A stretch of DNA of 64,000 nucleotides from positions 1 to 64,000 of the forward strand of contig CALYQJ010000008.1 of NCBI GenBank assembly GCA_945285405.1, written 5' to 3'. The notes under the pieces were generated by a model. It had not been told where the DNA came from. It did not search any database and saw nothing but the letters and a program-made list of their open reading frames with translations. Of this stretch, positions 29,345-39,173 are shown piece after piece (positions within the stretch are counted from its first letter, which is position 1; each line of letters begins with the position of its first letter). This DNA is from an uncultured Lactobacillaceae bacterium (GTDB taxonomy: Bacteria; Bacillota; Bacilli; Lactobacillales; Lactobacillaceae). A program made the translations under genes and the position numbers.

Positions 29345-29559
29345 AAAAAAAATAAACTGGAAAATTCCAGTTTATTAATCTCTCTTGATGCCGTTCACCG
29401 AGTTGATTTGGTTGATCCCGCGATTAAACTAAGTGGGAACTATTTTCATTTGCTTTAATTACCTTTGTGCCAGGCCTATCTTAACAAATGCGATTCATTC
29501 CCAATAATCAATGGTTGTCGGTCAACACAATTTTTGACTCAGTTCGAACATTAGAGATT
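29345..29559 (-). ncRNA. ssrS: 6S RNA
   Basis: About 210-nt transcript with its own promoter and terminator, downstream of rpsD. By hand it folds as a long rod: closing stem TAATCTCT with AGAGATTA, next ACTGAGT with ACTCGGT and GTTC with GAAC, then GTTGA with TCAAC plus CC/GG, an open central region, an upper stem GGGAA/TTCCC and CATTTG/CAAATG to a terminal loop. A rod with a central bubble is the 6S RNA shape that mimics an open promoter and binds sigma-A RNA polymerase. It ends in a 10-bp stem (29351-29360 with 29367-29376) and a T run. Identity rests on shape and size, not a family search. Confidence 0.78.
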
Positions 29560-29565
29560 ATTATC

Positions 29566-29594
29566 AATATAGCACAAAGACTATTATTCAACAA
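29566..29594 (-). promoter_or_regulatory. Promoter of the 6S RNA
   Basis: On the minus strand: -35 TTGTTG (29594-29589), 17-base spacer, TGC TATATT extended -10 (-10 at 29571-29566). Start expected near 29559, the first base of the closing stem region. Confidence 0.7.
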
Positions 29595-29604
29595 TAGAAA
29601 AAGA

Positions 29605-30219
29605 TTAAAGTCGCTTATTATAGTACTCAACAATTAACTGTTCATCAATATCAGGATCTAATTCATCACGTACTGGTTCTCGAACAAAGGTACCTTCTAA
29701 CTTTTTATCATCAAAAGTTACATAATTAGGACGACTAACAGTACTGTCAAGTGCAGTTTTTACTATATCCAAATTTTTAGATTTTTCTTTTAAACTAATG
29801 ACTTGACCAGGTTTTACTATATATGATGGAATATCAACTCTTTTACCATCTACTGTTACATGTCCATGATTTACCATTTGGCGAGCTTGTTTTCTAGTTA
29901 AAGCAAACCCCATTTTATAGACTAAATTATCTAGTCTGGATTCTAACAAGTTTAAAAGGTTTTCACCATGAGTGTATTCACTTTTAATTTTGCCAGCACG
30001 AACAAATAAATTTTGAAATTGACGTTCATTTAAACCATACATTAAACGAACCTTTTGTTTTTCTCTAAGTTGAGTTGCATATTCTGATGGTTTAGAACGG
30101 TTATTTCGTCCATGATCACCAGGAGCATATGGTTTGCGTTGTAATTCTTTGCCTGTACCAAGTAAAGAATAACCTAATCTTCTTGATTGTTTCCAAACTG
30201 GTTTAATATTTCGAGACAT
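29605..30219 (-). CDS. rpsD: 30S ribosomal protein S4
   Basis: Primary 16S rRNA-binding protein that starts 30S assembly, and its own translational repressor in Firmicutes. 204 residues, zinc-free (C-minus) form. S4 domain is seen as [39 protein letters not shown]-like SD (TTGGAGGAAC) precedes the ATG. It stands alone, as in Bacillus, with a structured leader upstream. Confidence 0.98.
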   Translation of the reverse strand: MSRNIKPVWKQSRRLGYSLLGTGKELQRKPYAPGDHGRNNRSKPSEYATQLREKQKVRLMYGLNERQFQNLFVRAGKIKSEYTHGENLLNLLESRLDNLVYKMGFALTRKQARQMVNHGHVTVDGKRVDIPSYIVKPGQVISLKEKSKNLDIVKTALDSTVSRPNYVTFDDKKLEGTFVREPVRDELDPDIDEQLIVEYYNKRL

Positions 30220-30374
30220 TTTGTTCCTCCAATTTATTTGTCTTGGAGTAAAATAACTATCATCTCAATCTCGTACAATTTATCCTAATTTTCACTTTAG
30301 CAGCAAAGTTACTCATTCCTTTAAATGTGTAAATTGTTGACGTCCGATCAGATGATTGCTGCTATTCTACACAG
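30220..30374 (-). promoter_or_regulatory. Ribosomal protein S4 leader (pseudoknot)
   Basis: Leader of about 155 nt between the rpsD promoter and start. Two interleaved complementary pairs are visible in RNA order: TGTGTA(G) (30373-30367) pairs with TACACA (30331-30326), and AGCAGCAA (30363-30356) pairs with TTGCTGCT (30306-30299). The order 1-2-1'-2' is an H-type pseudoknot, the kind of fold used by S4-binding leaders for feedback control. The first element begins right at the expected transcript start. Confidence 0.75.
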
Positions 30375-30380
30375 TGGAAT

Positions 30381-30409
30381 ATTTTACTTGATTTGTGTCA
30401 GGCAGTCAA
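30381..30409 (-). promoter_or_regulatory. Promoter of rpsD
   Basis: -35 TTGACT (30409-30404), 17-base spacer, -10 TAAAAT (30386-30381) on the minus strand. Start near 30374. It lies back to back with the ezrA promoter. Confidence 0.8.
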
Positions 30410-30443
30410 TTTATGAATAAAATTTTTTATCGTGGTAGTAATT

Positions 30444-30452
30444 TGGTATAAT
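30444..30452 (+). promoter_or_regulatory. Extended -10 promoter of ezrA
   Basis: TGG TATAAT (-10 at 30447-30452), about 30 bases before the ezrA start; the -35 region is only a T-rich run. The SD AGAGAGG follows at about 30465. Confidence 0.65.
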
Positions 30453-30482
30453 TTATCATATTAAGAGAGGCTTTAATATACT

Positions 30483-32231
30483 ATGTGGTGGATCATTGTT
30501 TTTATCGTTTTTATCGTCATCCTCTTAGTTTGGCTAGGAGTGATTTTTTATCAACGAAGAATTAATTTAAAAATTGAGGCGTTAGATCAAGAAAAGAACC
30601 ATTTACTGGATCACCATCTTGATGAAGAATTTGCTAAACTTGAGCAAGAAAATCCTACTGGAGAAAGTTTAGCTAGTTTAAATCGTTTGCAACAAGAATA
30701 CAATCATTTAAAGAATCGAAAATTAGTTGATTTAGAAACTTTCTTTTTTGAAGCAGAAGATTCAAATAATAAATTTCAATTTTTGCAGGGCCGTCGCAAA
30801 ATTACTGAATTAGAAAAAAGAATTAAAGAAGCTAAAGATTTATTAACTAAAATTCAATCCGCTTTATCTCAAATTCAAAATGTACAAAATCAGGATAAAG
30901 AATTGATGAGTCAAATTAATGACGATTTGAGCACGGTAAAAAGGAAGATTCTGTCACAAGGTTATGCTTATGGTCCGGCTCAAGATAATTTAGAACACCG
31001 ATTGGCAAAAATTGATGAAAATTACGATCAAGTACAACAGGTCTATTTAAGTGGTGATTATGCAAAAGCTAAAGTTCAATTTACTGTTGTAAAGAAAGAA
31101 ACTGCAGATTTAAATCACGATATGCAAAAGATTGCTGATTTGTATGAACGTTTAAATAAAAGTTTTCCTGAACAGATTGATGAAATTAAAACTACTTATG
31201 TCAAATTTAAAAATTTAGGGTATTGTTTTATTGATGATGATTTTGATGATCAACTTTTAGATTTGCAAAATTCTCTTAATCAAACAATTGAACTTTTAAA
31301 TCAGGCAGCTGTAACTGATATTCAACAGAATTGTGCTAAAATTTCGGAAAAAATTAAAAAATTATATACTGTTTTACAGCGTGAATATAATTCTCGGCGG
31401 CAAGTTCAACGTGATAAAACTGAACTTTATCAATTTATTGTTCATGCAGAGAGGCAAAATCGCTCATTAAGGGATACTGTATATCATTGTGCAAATGTTT
31501 TTATAATTCCAGATGAAGAACTCAAAAAAGCAACTAAGTTTGAAATTCAAATTGAAGATATTCGTTTAAACTATAATCGTGACATGCAGAAGGTTTTTGA
31601 TAAGGAAGCAGTTTTTAGTGTAATTAATCGAAATTTTGAATTATATCGAAAAGAATTAACTGAAATTGAAAAAAATCAAGTAAAAATTGCAAATTTAGTT
31701 GCTCAAGATTATCAGGATTTATCTGTTTACAAAAAAGATCTATTAGTAGATGAATCTGCTTTAAAGGTTATTGTTAGATACGTTGAAAAAGAGAATTTAC
31801 CAGGAGTACCTCAAGATTATCAAGAATTTTATTTAGTAGTAAATAATGAGCTAAAAAAATTTCATAACCTTTTGCAAACTGATAAGATTAATTTAACTGA
31901 TATTAAAAAGGTTGCGAATATGCTACAAGAAGATTTACTATCTTTAGCGGATCGCACGAATGAAATCGTTAAAAATTCTCGATTAACGGAAATTTTGATT
32001 CAAAATGTAATTCAACATCAATCTAAACGACCAGAAGTAACTACTAAAATTAACCAAGCTAAACAAATTTATTCAAAAAAATATGATTATGAAGCTTCAA
32101 TGAATATTTTAGCTAAAGAATTAGAGCTAATTAAGCCAGGAGCTTTTCAAGAAATTGTAGATAATTATGATAATCATGATCAGTTAAATTTAAAATTAAA
32201 TGAAATGGAGCCGAATGAAAAGAATTTATGA
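30483..32231 (+). CDS. ezrA: Septation ring formation regulator EzrA
   Basis: Membrane-anchored spectrin-like protein that binds FtsZ and limits Z-ring formation away from mid-cell. 582 residues, normal. One N-terminal TM segment (about 2-22) is followed by long charged coiled-coil helices over the rest. Promoter and SD AGAGAGG are clear. It overlaps the cysteine desulfurase gene by 4 bases, the order ezrA-nifS-thiI being typical of lactobacilli. Confidence 0.95.
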   Translation: MWWIIVFIVFIVILLVWLGVIFYQRRINLKIEALDQEKNHLLDHHLDEEFAKLEQENPTGESLASLNRLQQEYNHLKNRKLVDLETFFFEAEDSNNKFQFLQGRRKITELEKRIKEAKDLLTKIQSALSQIQNVQNQDKELMSQINDDLSTVKRKILSQGYAYGPAQDNLEHRLAKIDENYDQVQQVYLSGDYAKAKVQFTVVKKETADLNHDMQKIADLYERLNKSFPEQIDEIKTTYVKFKNLGYCFIDDDFDDQLLDLQNSLNQTIELLNQAAVTDIQQNCAKISEKIKKLYTVLQREYNSRRQVQRDKTELYQFIVHAERQNRSLRDTVYHCANVFIIPDEELKKATKFEIQIEDIRLNYNRDMQKVFDKEAVFSVINRNFELYRKELTEIEKNQVKIANLVAQDYQDLSVYKKDLLVDESALKVIVRYVEKENLPGVPQDYQEFYLVVNNELKKFHNLLQTDKINLTDIKKVANMLQEDLLSLADRTNEIVKNSRLTEILIQNVIQHQSKRPEVTTKINQAKQIYSKKYDYEASMNILAKELELIKPGAFQEIVDNYDNHDQLNLKLNEMEPNEKNL

Positions 32232-33373
32232 TTTATTTTGATAATAGTGCAACTACTCCAATTGACCCTCGAGTTCTGGATACTTTTGTTAAAGTTTCAC
32301 AAACTTATCCAGGAAATCCCTCAAGTTTACATCAATTGGGACGTAAAGCAACTGAAGTTTTAGAATTATCCCGCCAACAAATTAAAGATATATTAAATCT
32401 TAAAAATCGGGAAGTACTTTTTACTAGTGGTGGATCTGAAGGTGATAATCTTATAATTAAAGGTGTTGCTCATAATCGAAAGTTAAGTGGTCATCACATT
32501 ATTGTCAGTGCAATTGAACATGCTGCTGTATTAAATGCAGCAAAGCAACTTGAAAAAGAAGGATTTGAAGTAACTTATCTATCTCCAGATAAAAATGGTC
32601 AAATCAGGCCAGAAACTCTTAGTAACGCAATTCGTAATGATACTATTTTAGTATCGATTATGGCTGTTAATAATGAGACTGGTGCAATTCAACCTTTGAA
32701 TGAATTATCAGATATTTTACAAAAGTATCCCCAGATTGTTTTTCATGTAGATGCAGTTCAAGCAGTAGGAAAACAGTTAGAATCAATTTATTTAAATGAT
32801 CGAATTGACTTTTTAAGTTTTTCAGGTCATAAATTTCGTGGGCCAAAAGGAATTGGGTTCGTTATCTATCATCCTAATCGACATTTTGATCCTTTAATAG
32901 CCGGTGGAGGACAAGAAAATGGTTTACGTGGAGGAACGGAAAATATTCCTGCCATAGCTGCAATGGCTAAAGCTTTAAGATTAAGTTTTGATAATATTAA
33001 TCAATGTCAGAAAAAATATATTGAAATGAAAAATATTTTACTGAATTTTTTGGATAAAGATCCTGATTTTTATGTTATTTCCAAAAATTCAAAAATTTAT
33101 ACACCATCAATTATTTCATTTGCTTTAATTGGGGTAAAAGGGGAAACAGTGATTCACTACCTGGAAGCTCAAGAAACTTTTATTTCTACAACTAGTGCTT
33201 GTTCGTCAAATAGAAATCAACCATCTCATGTTTTAATGGCAATGAAAGAACCTGACGAAGTAATTAAGGGAGAATTAAGAGTTAGTTTAGGACCACAGAA
33301 TGACATTTCCGAAATGAAAAATTTTGTGAATCAACTAGAAAAGATGAAAGATAAACTGAAGGTATTTATTTAA
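32228..33373 (+). CDS. Cysteine desulfurase (NifS/IscS type, tRNA thiolation)
   Basis: PLP enzyme supplying persulfide sulfur; next to thiI it most likely serves 4-thiouridine in tRNA, distinct from SufS at 23.5 kb. 381 residues. MAVNNETGAIQP, PLP lysine K202 in SFSGHKFRGPKG, and a flexible loop with the active Cys in TTSACSSN are intact. Overlaps ezrA (ATGA) and thiI (TAATG). Confidence 0.95.
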   Translation: MIYFDNSATTPIDPRVLDTFVKVSQTYPGNPSSLHQLGRKATEVLELSRQQIKDILNLKNREVLFTSGGSEGDNLIIKGVAHNRKLSGHHIIVSAIEHAAVLNAAKQLEKEGFEVTYLSPDKNGQIRPETLSNAIRNDTILVSIMAVNNETGAIQPLNELSDILQKYPQIVFHVDAVQAVGKQLESIYLNDRIDFLSFSGHKFRGPKGIGFVIYHPNRHFDPLIAGGGQENGLRGGTENIPAIAAMAKALRLSFDNINQCQKKYIEMKNILLNFLDKDPDFYVISKNSKIYTPSIISFALIGVKGETVIHYLEAQETFISTTSACSSNRNQPSHVLMAMKEPDEVIKGELRVSLGPQNDISEMKNFVNQLEKMKDKLKVFI

Positions 33374-34593
33374 TGGAATATAATGAATTAATGGTTCGCT
33401 ATGGTGAACTTTCAACTAAGGGGAAAAATCGCCGGCAATTTATTGAGCATTTGAGAATTGATATCAAAAAAAAATTAATAAAGTTTCCAGTTACTATAAA
33501 GGCTAGTCGTGATCATTTACATATTTTGCTTAATGGGGAAGATCCACAACCAATTATAAAAAAGCTGCAAACAATTTTTGGAATTCAAAGCATTTGTAAA
33601 ACAGTAAGAGTAGACTTAGCTATTGAAAAAATAAAAAAAGCAAGTCTTTTTTTAGCACAGCAGGCAGTACCTTACTCAAAAACCTTTAAAGTGAAAACCA
33701 AAAGAATTAATAAAAATTTTTCTATTGGTACATTTGCTTTAAATAATTTAATTGGCGATTTGATTTTAGAAAATTATCCAGGATTAAAAGTAGATGTACA
33801 TCAACCAGACTTTGAATTAACTATTGAAATTAGAAAAGATGCCGTTTATCTTTATGATAACGTGATTCCTGGAGCTCATGGTATGCCGGCTGGAACTGCT
33901 GGGAAAGTTCAAGTGATGCTTTCGGGAGGTATTGACTCCCCGGTGGCTGCTTATTTAGCCTTAAAAAGAGGTATGCGTATCGAAATGCTGCATTTCTTTT
34001 CTCCACCTTATACATCACCTCAAGCTTTAGCAAAAAGTAAGGAGTTAACTAAAAAATTAATTCCTTATACTGGTAACTCTTCAATTCAGTTTATTGCCGT
34101 TCCTTTTGCTAAAATTCAGGAGCAAATTAAAGTTAAAGTTCCTGAAGGTTATTTGATGACAGTCCAGCGGCGTTTGATGTTAAGATTAGCTGATAAGATT
34201 CGTGCTCAACGAAATGGTTTAGCAATTGTTACTGGAGAATCTGTGGGGCAAGTAGCCTCACAGACTTTAGAAAGTATGATGGCAATTAATGATGTAACAT
34301 CAACACCAGTATTACGTCCTTTAGTTTCTTTTGACAAAAATGAAATTATCGCTGTAGCAAAAAAAATTGATACTTTTAATCTTTCAATTATGCCTTTTGA
34401 AGATTGTTGTACAATTTTTGCGCCACCTCAACCAAAAACTAAGCCACATTTGATTAAGGCTCGTGAATATGAAAAATTAATTGATGTTGAACAATTAATG
34501 GCAGAATCGTTAAATCAACTTGAAATTACTAGTATAAAAGCTGATCAAAATTACCTTACCAAAGAGAAGCCTCAAATTTTAAGCTTATTGTAA
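33373..34593 (+). CDS. thiI: tRNA 4-thiouridine synthase ThiI
   Basis: Adenylates U8 of tRNA and inserts sulfur delivered by the neighbouring desulfurase. 406 residues: N-terminal ferredoxin-like and THUMP domains (about 1-165), PP-loop [12 protein letters not shown] (about 183-194) and C-terminal AANH domain. No C-terminal rhodanese domain, as usual in Firmicutes. Starts on the stop codon of the desulfurase gene. valS follows 22 bases after its stop. Confidence 0.95.
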   Translation: MEYNELMVRYGELSTKGKNRRQFIEHLRIDIKKKLIKFPVTIKASRDHLHILLNGEDPQPIIKKLQTIFGIQSICKTVRVDLAIEKIKKASLFLAQQAVPYSKTFKVKTKRINKNFSIGTFALNNLIGDLILENYPGLKVDVHQPDFELTIEIRKDAVYLYDNVIPGAHGMPAGTAGKVQVMLSGGIDSPVAAYLALKRGMRIEMLHFFSPPYTSPQALAKSKELTKKLIPYTGNSSIQFIAVPFAKIQEQIKVKVPEGYLMTVQRRLMLRLADKIRAQRNGLAIVTGESVGQVASQTLESMMAINDVTSTPVLRPLVSFDKNEIIAVAKKIDTFNLSIMPFEDCCTIFAPPQPKTKPHLIKAREYEKLIDVEQLMAESLNQLEITSIKADQNYLTKEKPQILSLL

Positions 34594-34615
34594 ATTTTTC
34601 AGAAAAGGTGAAAAT

Positions 34616-37261
34616 ATGGATCAAAAAAAATCAGAAATTGCCAGTAAATATGATGGCAAAATAGTAGAGGATGGTCGTTATCAATGGTGGTTAGACCATG
34701 ACGAATTTAAACCTAAAGGAACATTGAAAAAACGTTATTCAATAGTCATTCCGCCGCCAAATGTTACTGGGAAATTACATCTTGGTCATGCATGGGATAC
34801 TACGTTGCAGGATATATTAATTAGATTAAAGAAGATGCAAGGATTTGATGCCTTATGGGTACCTGGAATGGACCATGCTGGAATTGCAACTCAAGCCAAA
34901 GTTGAAGCAATGTTGCAAGAAAAGGGCATTTCTCGTTACGATTTAGGACGAGAAAAATTTATTGAAGAAGTATGGAAATGGAAAGATGATTTTGCAAAAA
35001 TAATTAAAGAACAGTGGGCTAAATTAGGATTATCACTTGACTATTCTCGAGAGCGTTTTACCCTTGATGAAGGACTTTCTAATGCTGTTAAAAAAGTGTT
35101 TATTGATCTTTACAATAAGGGATTAATTTATCGAAAAAAATATATTATTAATTGGGATCCTAAAGCGCAAACTGCTTTGTCCGACATTGAAGTTATCTAT
35201 AAAGAAGAGAAAGGTTATCTTTATTACTTTAATTATCCTTTAGAAGATGGTAGTGGTTCTTTACAAATTGCTACTACACGTCCTGAGACTATTCCAGGTG
35301 ATACAGCTGTTGCTGTCAATCCTAATGATGAAAGATATCTTAATCTCATTGGCAAAAACTTAATTTTACCGATATTTAATCGAAAATTGCCAATTATTGC
35401 AGATGAGTATGTTGATCAATCATATGGTACAGGAGTTGTAAAAATTACTCCAGCCCATGATCCTAATGACTTTGAAGTAGGTGTAAGGCATCACTTAAAA
35501 GTAATAAATATTATGAATAAAGACGCTACTTTGAATGAAGCTGCAGGGAAATATCAGGGTTTAGATCGTTATCAAGCTCGTAAATTAATTACTGATGATT
35601 TAACAAAGGCTGGCTATTTTGTAAAAAAGGAGGAATTAATTCATAATGTCGGACATTCTGAACGTACAGATGTTGAAATTGAGCCTAGACTTTCAACTCA
35701 GTGGTTCGTTAGAATGAAAGAATTAGCTCAGCAAGCAATTGCTAATCAATCAACAGATGACCGAATTAATTTCTACCCTCCTAAGTATGAACAGACTTTT
35801 TTGCAGTGGATGGGAAATGTTCATGATTGGGTTATTTCAAGGCAATTATGGTGGGGTCATCGAATTCCAGTTTGGTATCGTAAATCTGACGGAAAAGTTT
35901 ATGTTGGAATGAAGGCACCTGAGGATAGTGAAAATTGGGATCAAGATCCAGATGTATTGGATACTTGGTTTTCTTCCGCGTTATGGCCCTTTTCAACTTT
36001 AGGTTGGCCAGATACAGATTCAAAAGATTATAAAAAGTATTTTCCAGTAGATACTTTGGTTAGTGGATATGATCTTATCTTTTTTTGGATTTCTCGTATG
36101 ATTTTTCAAAGTTTAGAGTTTACCGGGCAAAGACCATTTAAGAATGTAATATTACATGGATTGATCCGAGATTCACAGGGAAGAAAGATGAGTAAATCTT
36201 TGGGAAATGGATTAGATCCAATGCAAGTGATTGACCAATATAGTACTGATTCTTTAAGATGGTTTTTCATTACTGGATCAACACCAGGCCAAGATATTCG
36301 TTATCAAACCGAGAAAATGGATGCATCATGGAATTTCATTAATAAAATTTGGAATGCAAGTCGTTTTGTTTTAATGAATTTAGACGGTGATGAAGATATT
36401 TATAGTTTACCGGAGGATTTGTCACAAGACCTTTCTGATCGCTTTATTTTAGCTCGCTTAAATCAAGTTACTAAAAAAGTTAATGAATTATTTGAAAAAT
36501 TTGAGTTTGGAGAAGTTGGTCGTACATTATATGACTTTATTTGGAATGATTTTTGTGATTGGTATATTGAAATGGCTAAAGAGAGCCTGTATGGTAATGA
36601 CATTGAAATTAAAAAGGCTAAGAAGTGGCATTTAGGTTATGTACTTTTTCATATTTTATTGTTGTTACATCCAATCCTTCCATTTGTTACAGAAAAACTT
36701 TACCAATCACTAAATAAGAAAAAAGTTTCAATAATGGAAGAATCATATCCTCAACCAAATTCACGCTTTGAAGATCAAGAAGCCATTAAAGCAATGAATT
36801 CTTTGATTGAAGTCATTAAAGCGGTAAGAAATATTCGTGGTGAATATCATGTTGCTTTGAGTAAACCAATTAATCTTTATTTGAATTTGCATGACCCTAA
36901 ATTATTTGAACTTTTACAAACTAATCGACAATATATTGAACGTTTTACTAATCCTCAAAAATTAATAATTAAACAAGATTTAGAAGTTAACTTTTTAGCA
37001 GCTAATATAATTATTAAAGGGGGAGCGGTTCTTATACCTTTGTCGGGATTAGTAAATAAAGATATTGAATTGAAGAAGTTAAATAAATCTCGAGACAAGT
37101 TAAATAAAGAATTACAAAAAATAAATAAAAAGCTTCATAATCCAGGCTTTTTAGCTAAGGCCCCTGATACTGAAGTAAAAAAGCAGCAACAAAAAGCGAA
37201 AGTTGTTAATGAAAAAATTATTGAAACTGACAAGCAAATCATGACAATTAAAAAGATTTAA
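34616..37261 (+). CDS. valS: Valyl-tRNA synthetase
   Basis: Class I synthetase charging tRNA-Val. 881 residues. HIGH-type motif [11 protein letters not shown] near residue 52, editing domain (CP1) in the middle, KMSKS motif in [11 protein letters not shown] near residue 525, and a C-terminal coiled-coil tRNA-binding arm ([23 protein letters not shown]). SD AAAGGTG before the ATG. Only 22 bases separate it from thiI, so no T-box leader exists directly in front of it; folC, often downstream, is absent. Confidence 0.98.
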   Translation: MDQKKSEIASKYDGKIVEDGRYQWWLDHDEFKPKGTLKKRYSIVIPPPNVTGKLHLGHAWDTTLQDILIRLKKMQGFDALWVPGMDHAGIATQAKVEAMLQEKGISRYDLGREKFIEEVWKWKDDFAKIIKEQWAKLGLSLDYSRERFTLDEGLSNAVKKVFIDLYNKGLIYRKKYIINWDPKAQTALSDIEVIYKEEKGYLYYFNYPLEDGSGSLQIATTRPETIPGDTAVAVNPNDERYLNLIGKNLILPIFNRKLPIIADEYVDQSYGTGVVKITPAHDPNDFEVGVRHHLKVINIMNKDATLNEAAGKYQGLDRYQARKLITDDLTKAGYFVKKEELIHNVGHSERTDVEIEPRLSTQWFVRMKELAQQAIANQSTDDRINFYPPKYEQTFLQWMGNVHDWVISRQLWWGHRIPVWYRKSDGKVYVGMKAPEDSENWDQDPDVLDTWFSSALWPFSTLGWPDTDSKDYKKYFPVDTLVSGYDLIFFWISRMIFQSLEFTGQRPFKNVILHGLIRDSQGRKMSKSLGNGLDPMQVIDQYSTDSLRWFFITGSTPGQDIRYQTEKMDASWNFINKIWNASRFVLMNLDGDEDIYSLPEDLSQDLSDRFILARLNQVTKKVNELFEKFEFGEVGRTLYDFIWNDFCDWYIEMAKESLYGNDIEIKKAKKWHLGYVLFHILLLLHPILPFVTEKLYQSLNKKKVSIMEESYPQPNSRFEDQEAIKAMNSLIEVIKAVRNIRGEYHVALSKPINLYLNLHDPKLFELLQTNRQYIERFTNPQKLIIKQDLEVNFLAANIIIKGGAVLIPLSGLVNKDIELKKLNKSRDKLNKELQKINKKLHNPGFLAKAPDTEVKKQQQKAKVVNEKIIETDKQIMTIKKI

Positions 37262-37312
37262 AATAACTTTGCGTAATTTCTTATATAAACTTACATAAGG
37301 AGTTACTGATTC

Positions 37313-37960
37313 TTGGATGAAATTAAAATTGCTGAAATTTATGAATTAATAGAAAAATTTGGACCAAGCATTGTTCCAACTAAAGACCTAATCTCACTGA
37401 TTATCGCACCTGATTGTTTAGATTTAGCTAAATTCCCTGAATGTTTTGGATTAAGAGATTTAATTTTTCTTGATTTTAAGCAACTTAAAAGTGAACTATC
37501 TTTTTCCGATGTTATAATTTTTAAATTGTTAGCTGCAGTAGAATTGGGTAATCGCACTTTTCAAAATTGCCAATTAAAATTTGGAGAATTTACATCAAGT
37601 AGTAAAGTTGGAGAAACCTCACTAAAATTCTTTGAAAATGTTTATCAAGAGTGTTTAGTGGGTTTTTTCTTAGATATTAATAGAAATTTAATTCAAAGAG
37701 TCCTGCTTTTTAAGGGTTCACTTAATAAAAGCTTGGCTTTTCCTCGTGAAGTATTAAGTTACGCCCTTAAAAATCATGCTTACAGTTTTATTTTGGTACA
37801 TAATCATCCAAGTGGTTCTTGTAAAGTTTCAAAAGCTGATATAATTTTTACTAAACGGATGGAGCGTGCGGCAAAGATTATGGGAATTCATTTTGATGAT
37901 CATCTAATTATTGGTGCAGCTCAATATTTATCACTTCGAGAAGAGAATATTTTAAAATAA
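37313..37960 (+). CDS. radC: RadC family JAB-domain protein
   Basis: 215 residues. The C-terminal MPN/JAB metal motif is complete: LVHNHPSGSCKVSKAD (H-x-H-x7-S-x2-D). The N-terminal helix-hairpin-helix-like part is short. Start is TTG about 10 bases after AAGGAG. Despite the old name it is not proven to act in repair. In Bacilli it precedes mreB; here mreB is missing and a 355-nt gap separates it from mreC. Confidence 0.92.
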   Translation: MDEIKIAEIYELIEKFGPSIVPTKDLISLIIAPDCLDLAKFPECFGLRDLIFLDFKQLKSELSFSDVIIFKLLAAVELGNRTFQNCQLKFGEFTSSSKVGETSLKFFENVYQECLVGFFLDINRNLIQRVLLFKGSLNKSLAFPREVLSYALKNHAYSFILVHNHPSGSCKVSKADIIFTKRMERAAKIMGIHFDDHLIIGAAQYLSLREENILK

Positions 37961-38132
37961 ATTGTAATTTTTTGTTGTTTAATTTTAGATATTTTAATTA
38001 AGCGTAAATTTTTTATTAATCGCATGACAAAATGGTTAAAAAAGCGCAAAATTAAAGTTAGTGAAGAAAATTTAAAGCTTTCATTTATAACTTCATTATG
38101 ATAGCTTTTAAAAATTAGCACTTTTAAAAAAA

Positions 38133-38160
38133 TTTTCATTTTTTTCAAATTTTTTATAAT
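38133..38160 (+). promoter_or_regulatory. Likely promoter of mreCD-thiT
   Basis: TTTTCA (38133-38138), 16-base spacer, TATAAT (38155-38160). It would give a leader of about 150 nt before mreC that includes the 38-codon ORF and the GCCGCA/TGCGGC repeat. Confidence 0.5.
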
Positions 38161-38182
38161 AAGTTTAAGAGCCTAAATTAAT

Positions 38183-38299
38183 TTGAAGGTTAGAAAATTT
38201 AAGCTTAATTTATTATTATTTGATCCAATTAACGTGAAGAAAAAAGCCGCAGTTAAAAGGATTGATAAATTAGGAAATGACTTTTTGCGGCAAAAATAA
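38183..38299 (+). CDS. Possible 38-residue basic protein before mreC
   Basis: TTG ORF of 38 codons ending 16 bases before mreC. The product is basic: residues 3-16 read VRKFKLNLLLFDPI, followed by a lysine cluster NVKKKAAVKR and an end DFLRQK. No clear SD precedes the TTG. It is not similar to MreB. It could be a short leader peptide, a true small protein, or chance; the codons inside the GC-richer repeat suggest the segment is constrained. Confidence 0.3.
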   Translation: MKVRKFKLNLLLFDPINVKKKAAVKRIDKLGNDFLRQK

Positions 38300-38315
38300 A
38301 AAAGAATAAGAATCA

Positions 38316-39173
38316 ATGCCTAAACTTTTTTCAAACAAAAGATTAATTGTAATTTTAGTATCATTTATTTTAGCGGCTGCTTCAATTGTTTTTTCAATTC
38401 GAATTATTAATTATTCGCAAACGCCGCCTTATCTTTTAAAATTAACTAACGATGTCATTGACGTAACAAGTTATGTTGTTAATGAACCTGGTAGATTTTT
38501 AAAAAATGGTTTTAATTTTCAAACAGAATTACTATCAACTTATCAAGAAAATCAAAGACTTAAAAAGAAAGTTGATCAATTAGAACAAAATCAAACTAAA
38601 ATAGCAATTTTAACTAGAGAAAATAAAGAATTAAAAAAAGAATTACAATTAAATGCTACTTTATCCGATTATTCTCAAATTACTGCAGCTGTTCTTTCAC
38701 GCTCGCCTGCTAATTGGCAGGATGTTTTAATAATTAATCGAGGCTCGGTAAACGGGATTAAGAAAAATATGCCAGTAATGTCTGGTTCTGGTGTAATCGG
38801 TCGTATAATGGAGGTAAATCACTTAAATTCAAAAGTCGAATTAATATCTTCAAATAGTAAAATAGCAAATCATTTTGCTGCTCAAATAACTACTAAAAAA
38901 GGAGAAGTAATTAATGGCGTAATTACTGGGTATTCAGAGGCAGAAAATGCTTTGATTTTTGGAAATGTTTCGACTGATACGGAAATTCATGTAGGAGATG
39001 CTGTAGTTACTTCAGGATTAGGTGGTGTTGTTCCTAAAGGTTTGTTAATTGGAAAAGTTAACAAAATCGAAAAAAAAGATTATGGTTTATCTACAATGAT
39101 TTACGTAAAATCGGCAACTAATATTAATGATTTTAGTGTAGTTACTGTAATTGATCGAACGGTTGGTAATTAG
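38316..39173 (+). CDS. mreC: Rod shape-determining protein MreC
   Basis: Bitopic membrane protein of the elongation machinery that interacts with PBPs and MreD. 285 residues: N-terminal TM (about 9-29), a coiled coil (about 70-110, QENQRLKKKVDQLEQ), then the beta-rich periplasmic-type domain with RSPANWQDVLIINRGS and GLGGVVPKGLLIGKV. The SD is weak (AAGAATAAG). mreD begins on the next base after its stop. Confidence 0.94.
   Translation: MPKLFSNKRLIVILVSFILAAASIVFSIRIINYSQTPPYLLKLTNDVIDVTSYVVNEPGRFLKNGFNFQTELLSTYQENQRLKKKVDQLEQNQTKIAILTRENKELKKELQLNATLSDYSQITAAVLSRSPANWQDVLIINRGSVNGIKKNMPVMSGSGVIGRIMEVNHLNSKVELISSNSKIANHFAAQITTKKGEVINGVITGYSEAENALIFGNVSTDTEIHVGDAVVTSGLGGVVPKGLLIGKVNKIEKKDYGLSTMIYVKSATNINDFSVVTVIDRTVGN

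Larger units (their letters stand above)
37961..38315. other. 355-nt gap in the place of mreB
   Basis: AT-rich region between radC and mreC. It contains a promoter-like TTTTCA-16-TATAAT (38133-38160), a 38-codon ORF (38183-38299) and within it a GC-richer inverted repeat GCCGCA (around 38246) / TGCGGC (38286-38291). A 25-codon ORF at 38023-38100 and a 75-codon minus-strand ORF have no SD and were not accepted. No stretch resembles MreB. Confidence 0.6.

Noticed and set aside
23473-33373. Two cysteine desulfurases as a duplication
   Set aside because: One is SufS in the suf operon, the other a NifS-type enzyme beside thiI. They are distinct subfamilies with normal, separate roles.
34594-34615. 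T-box riboswitch for valS
   Set aside because: The gap to thiI is too short, and no specifier hairpin or T-box sequence was seen.
37921-38148. 75-codon minus-strand ORF in the radC-mreC gap
   Set aside because: No SD, composition typical of random AT-rich DNA, overlaps the end of radC.
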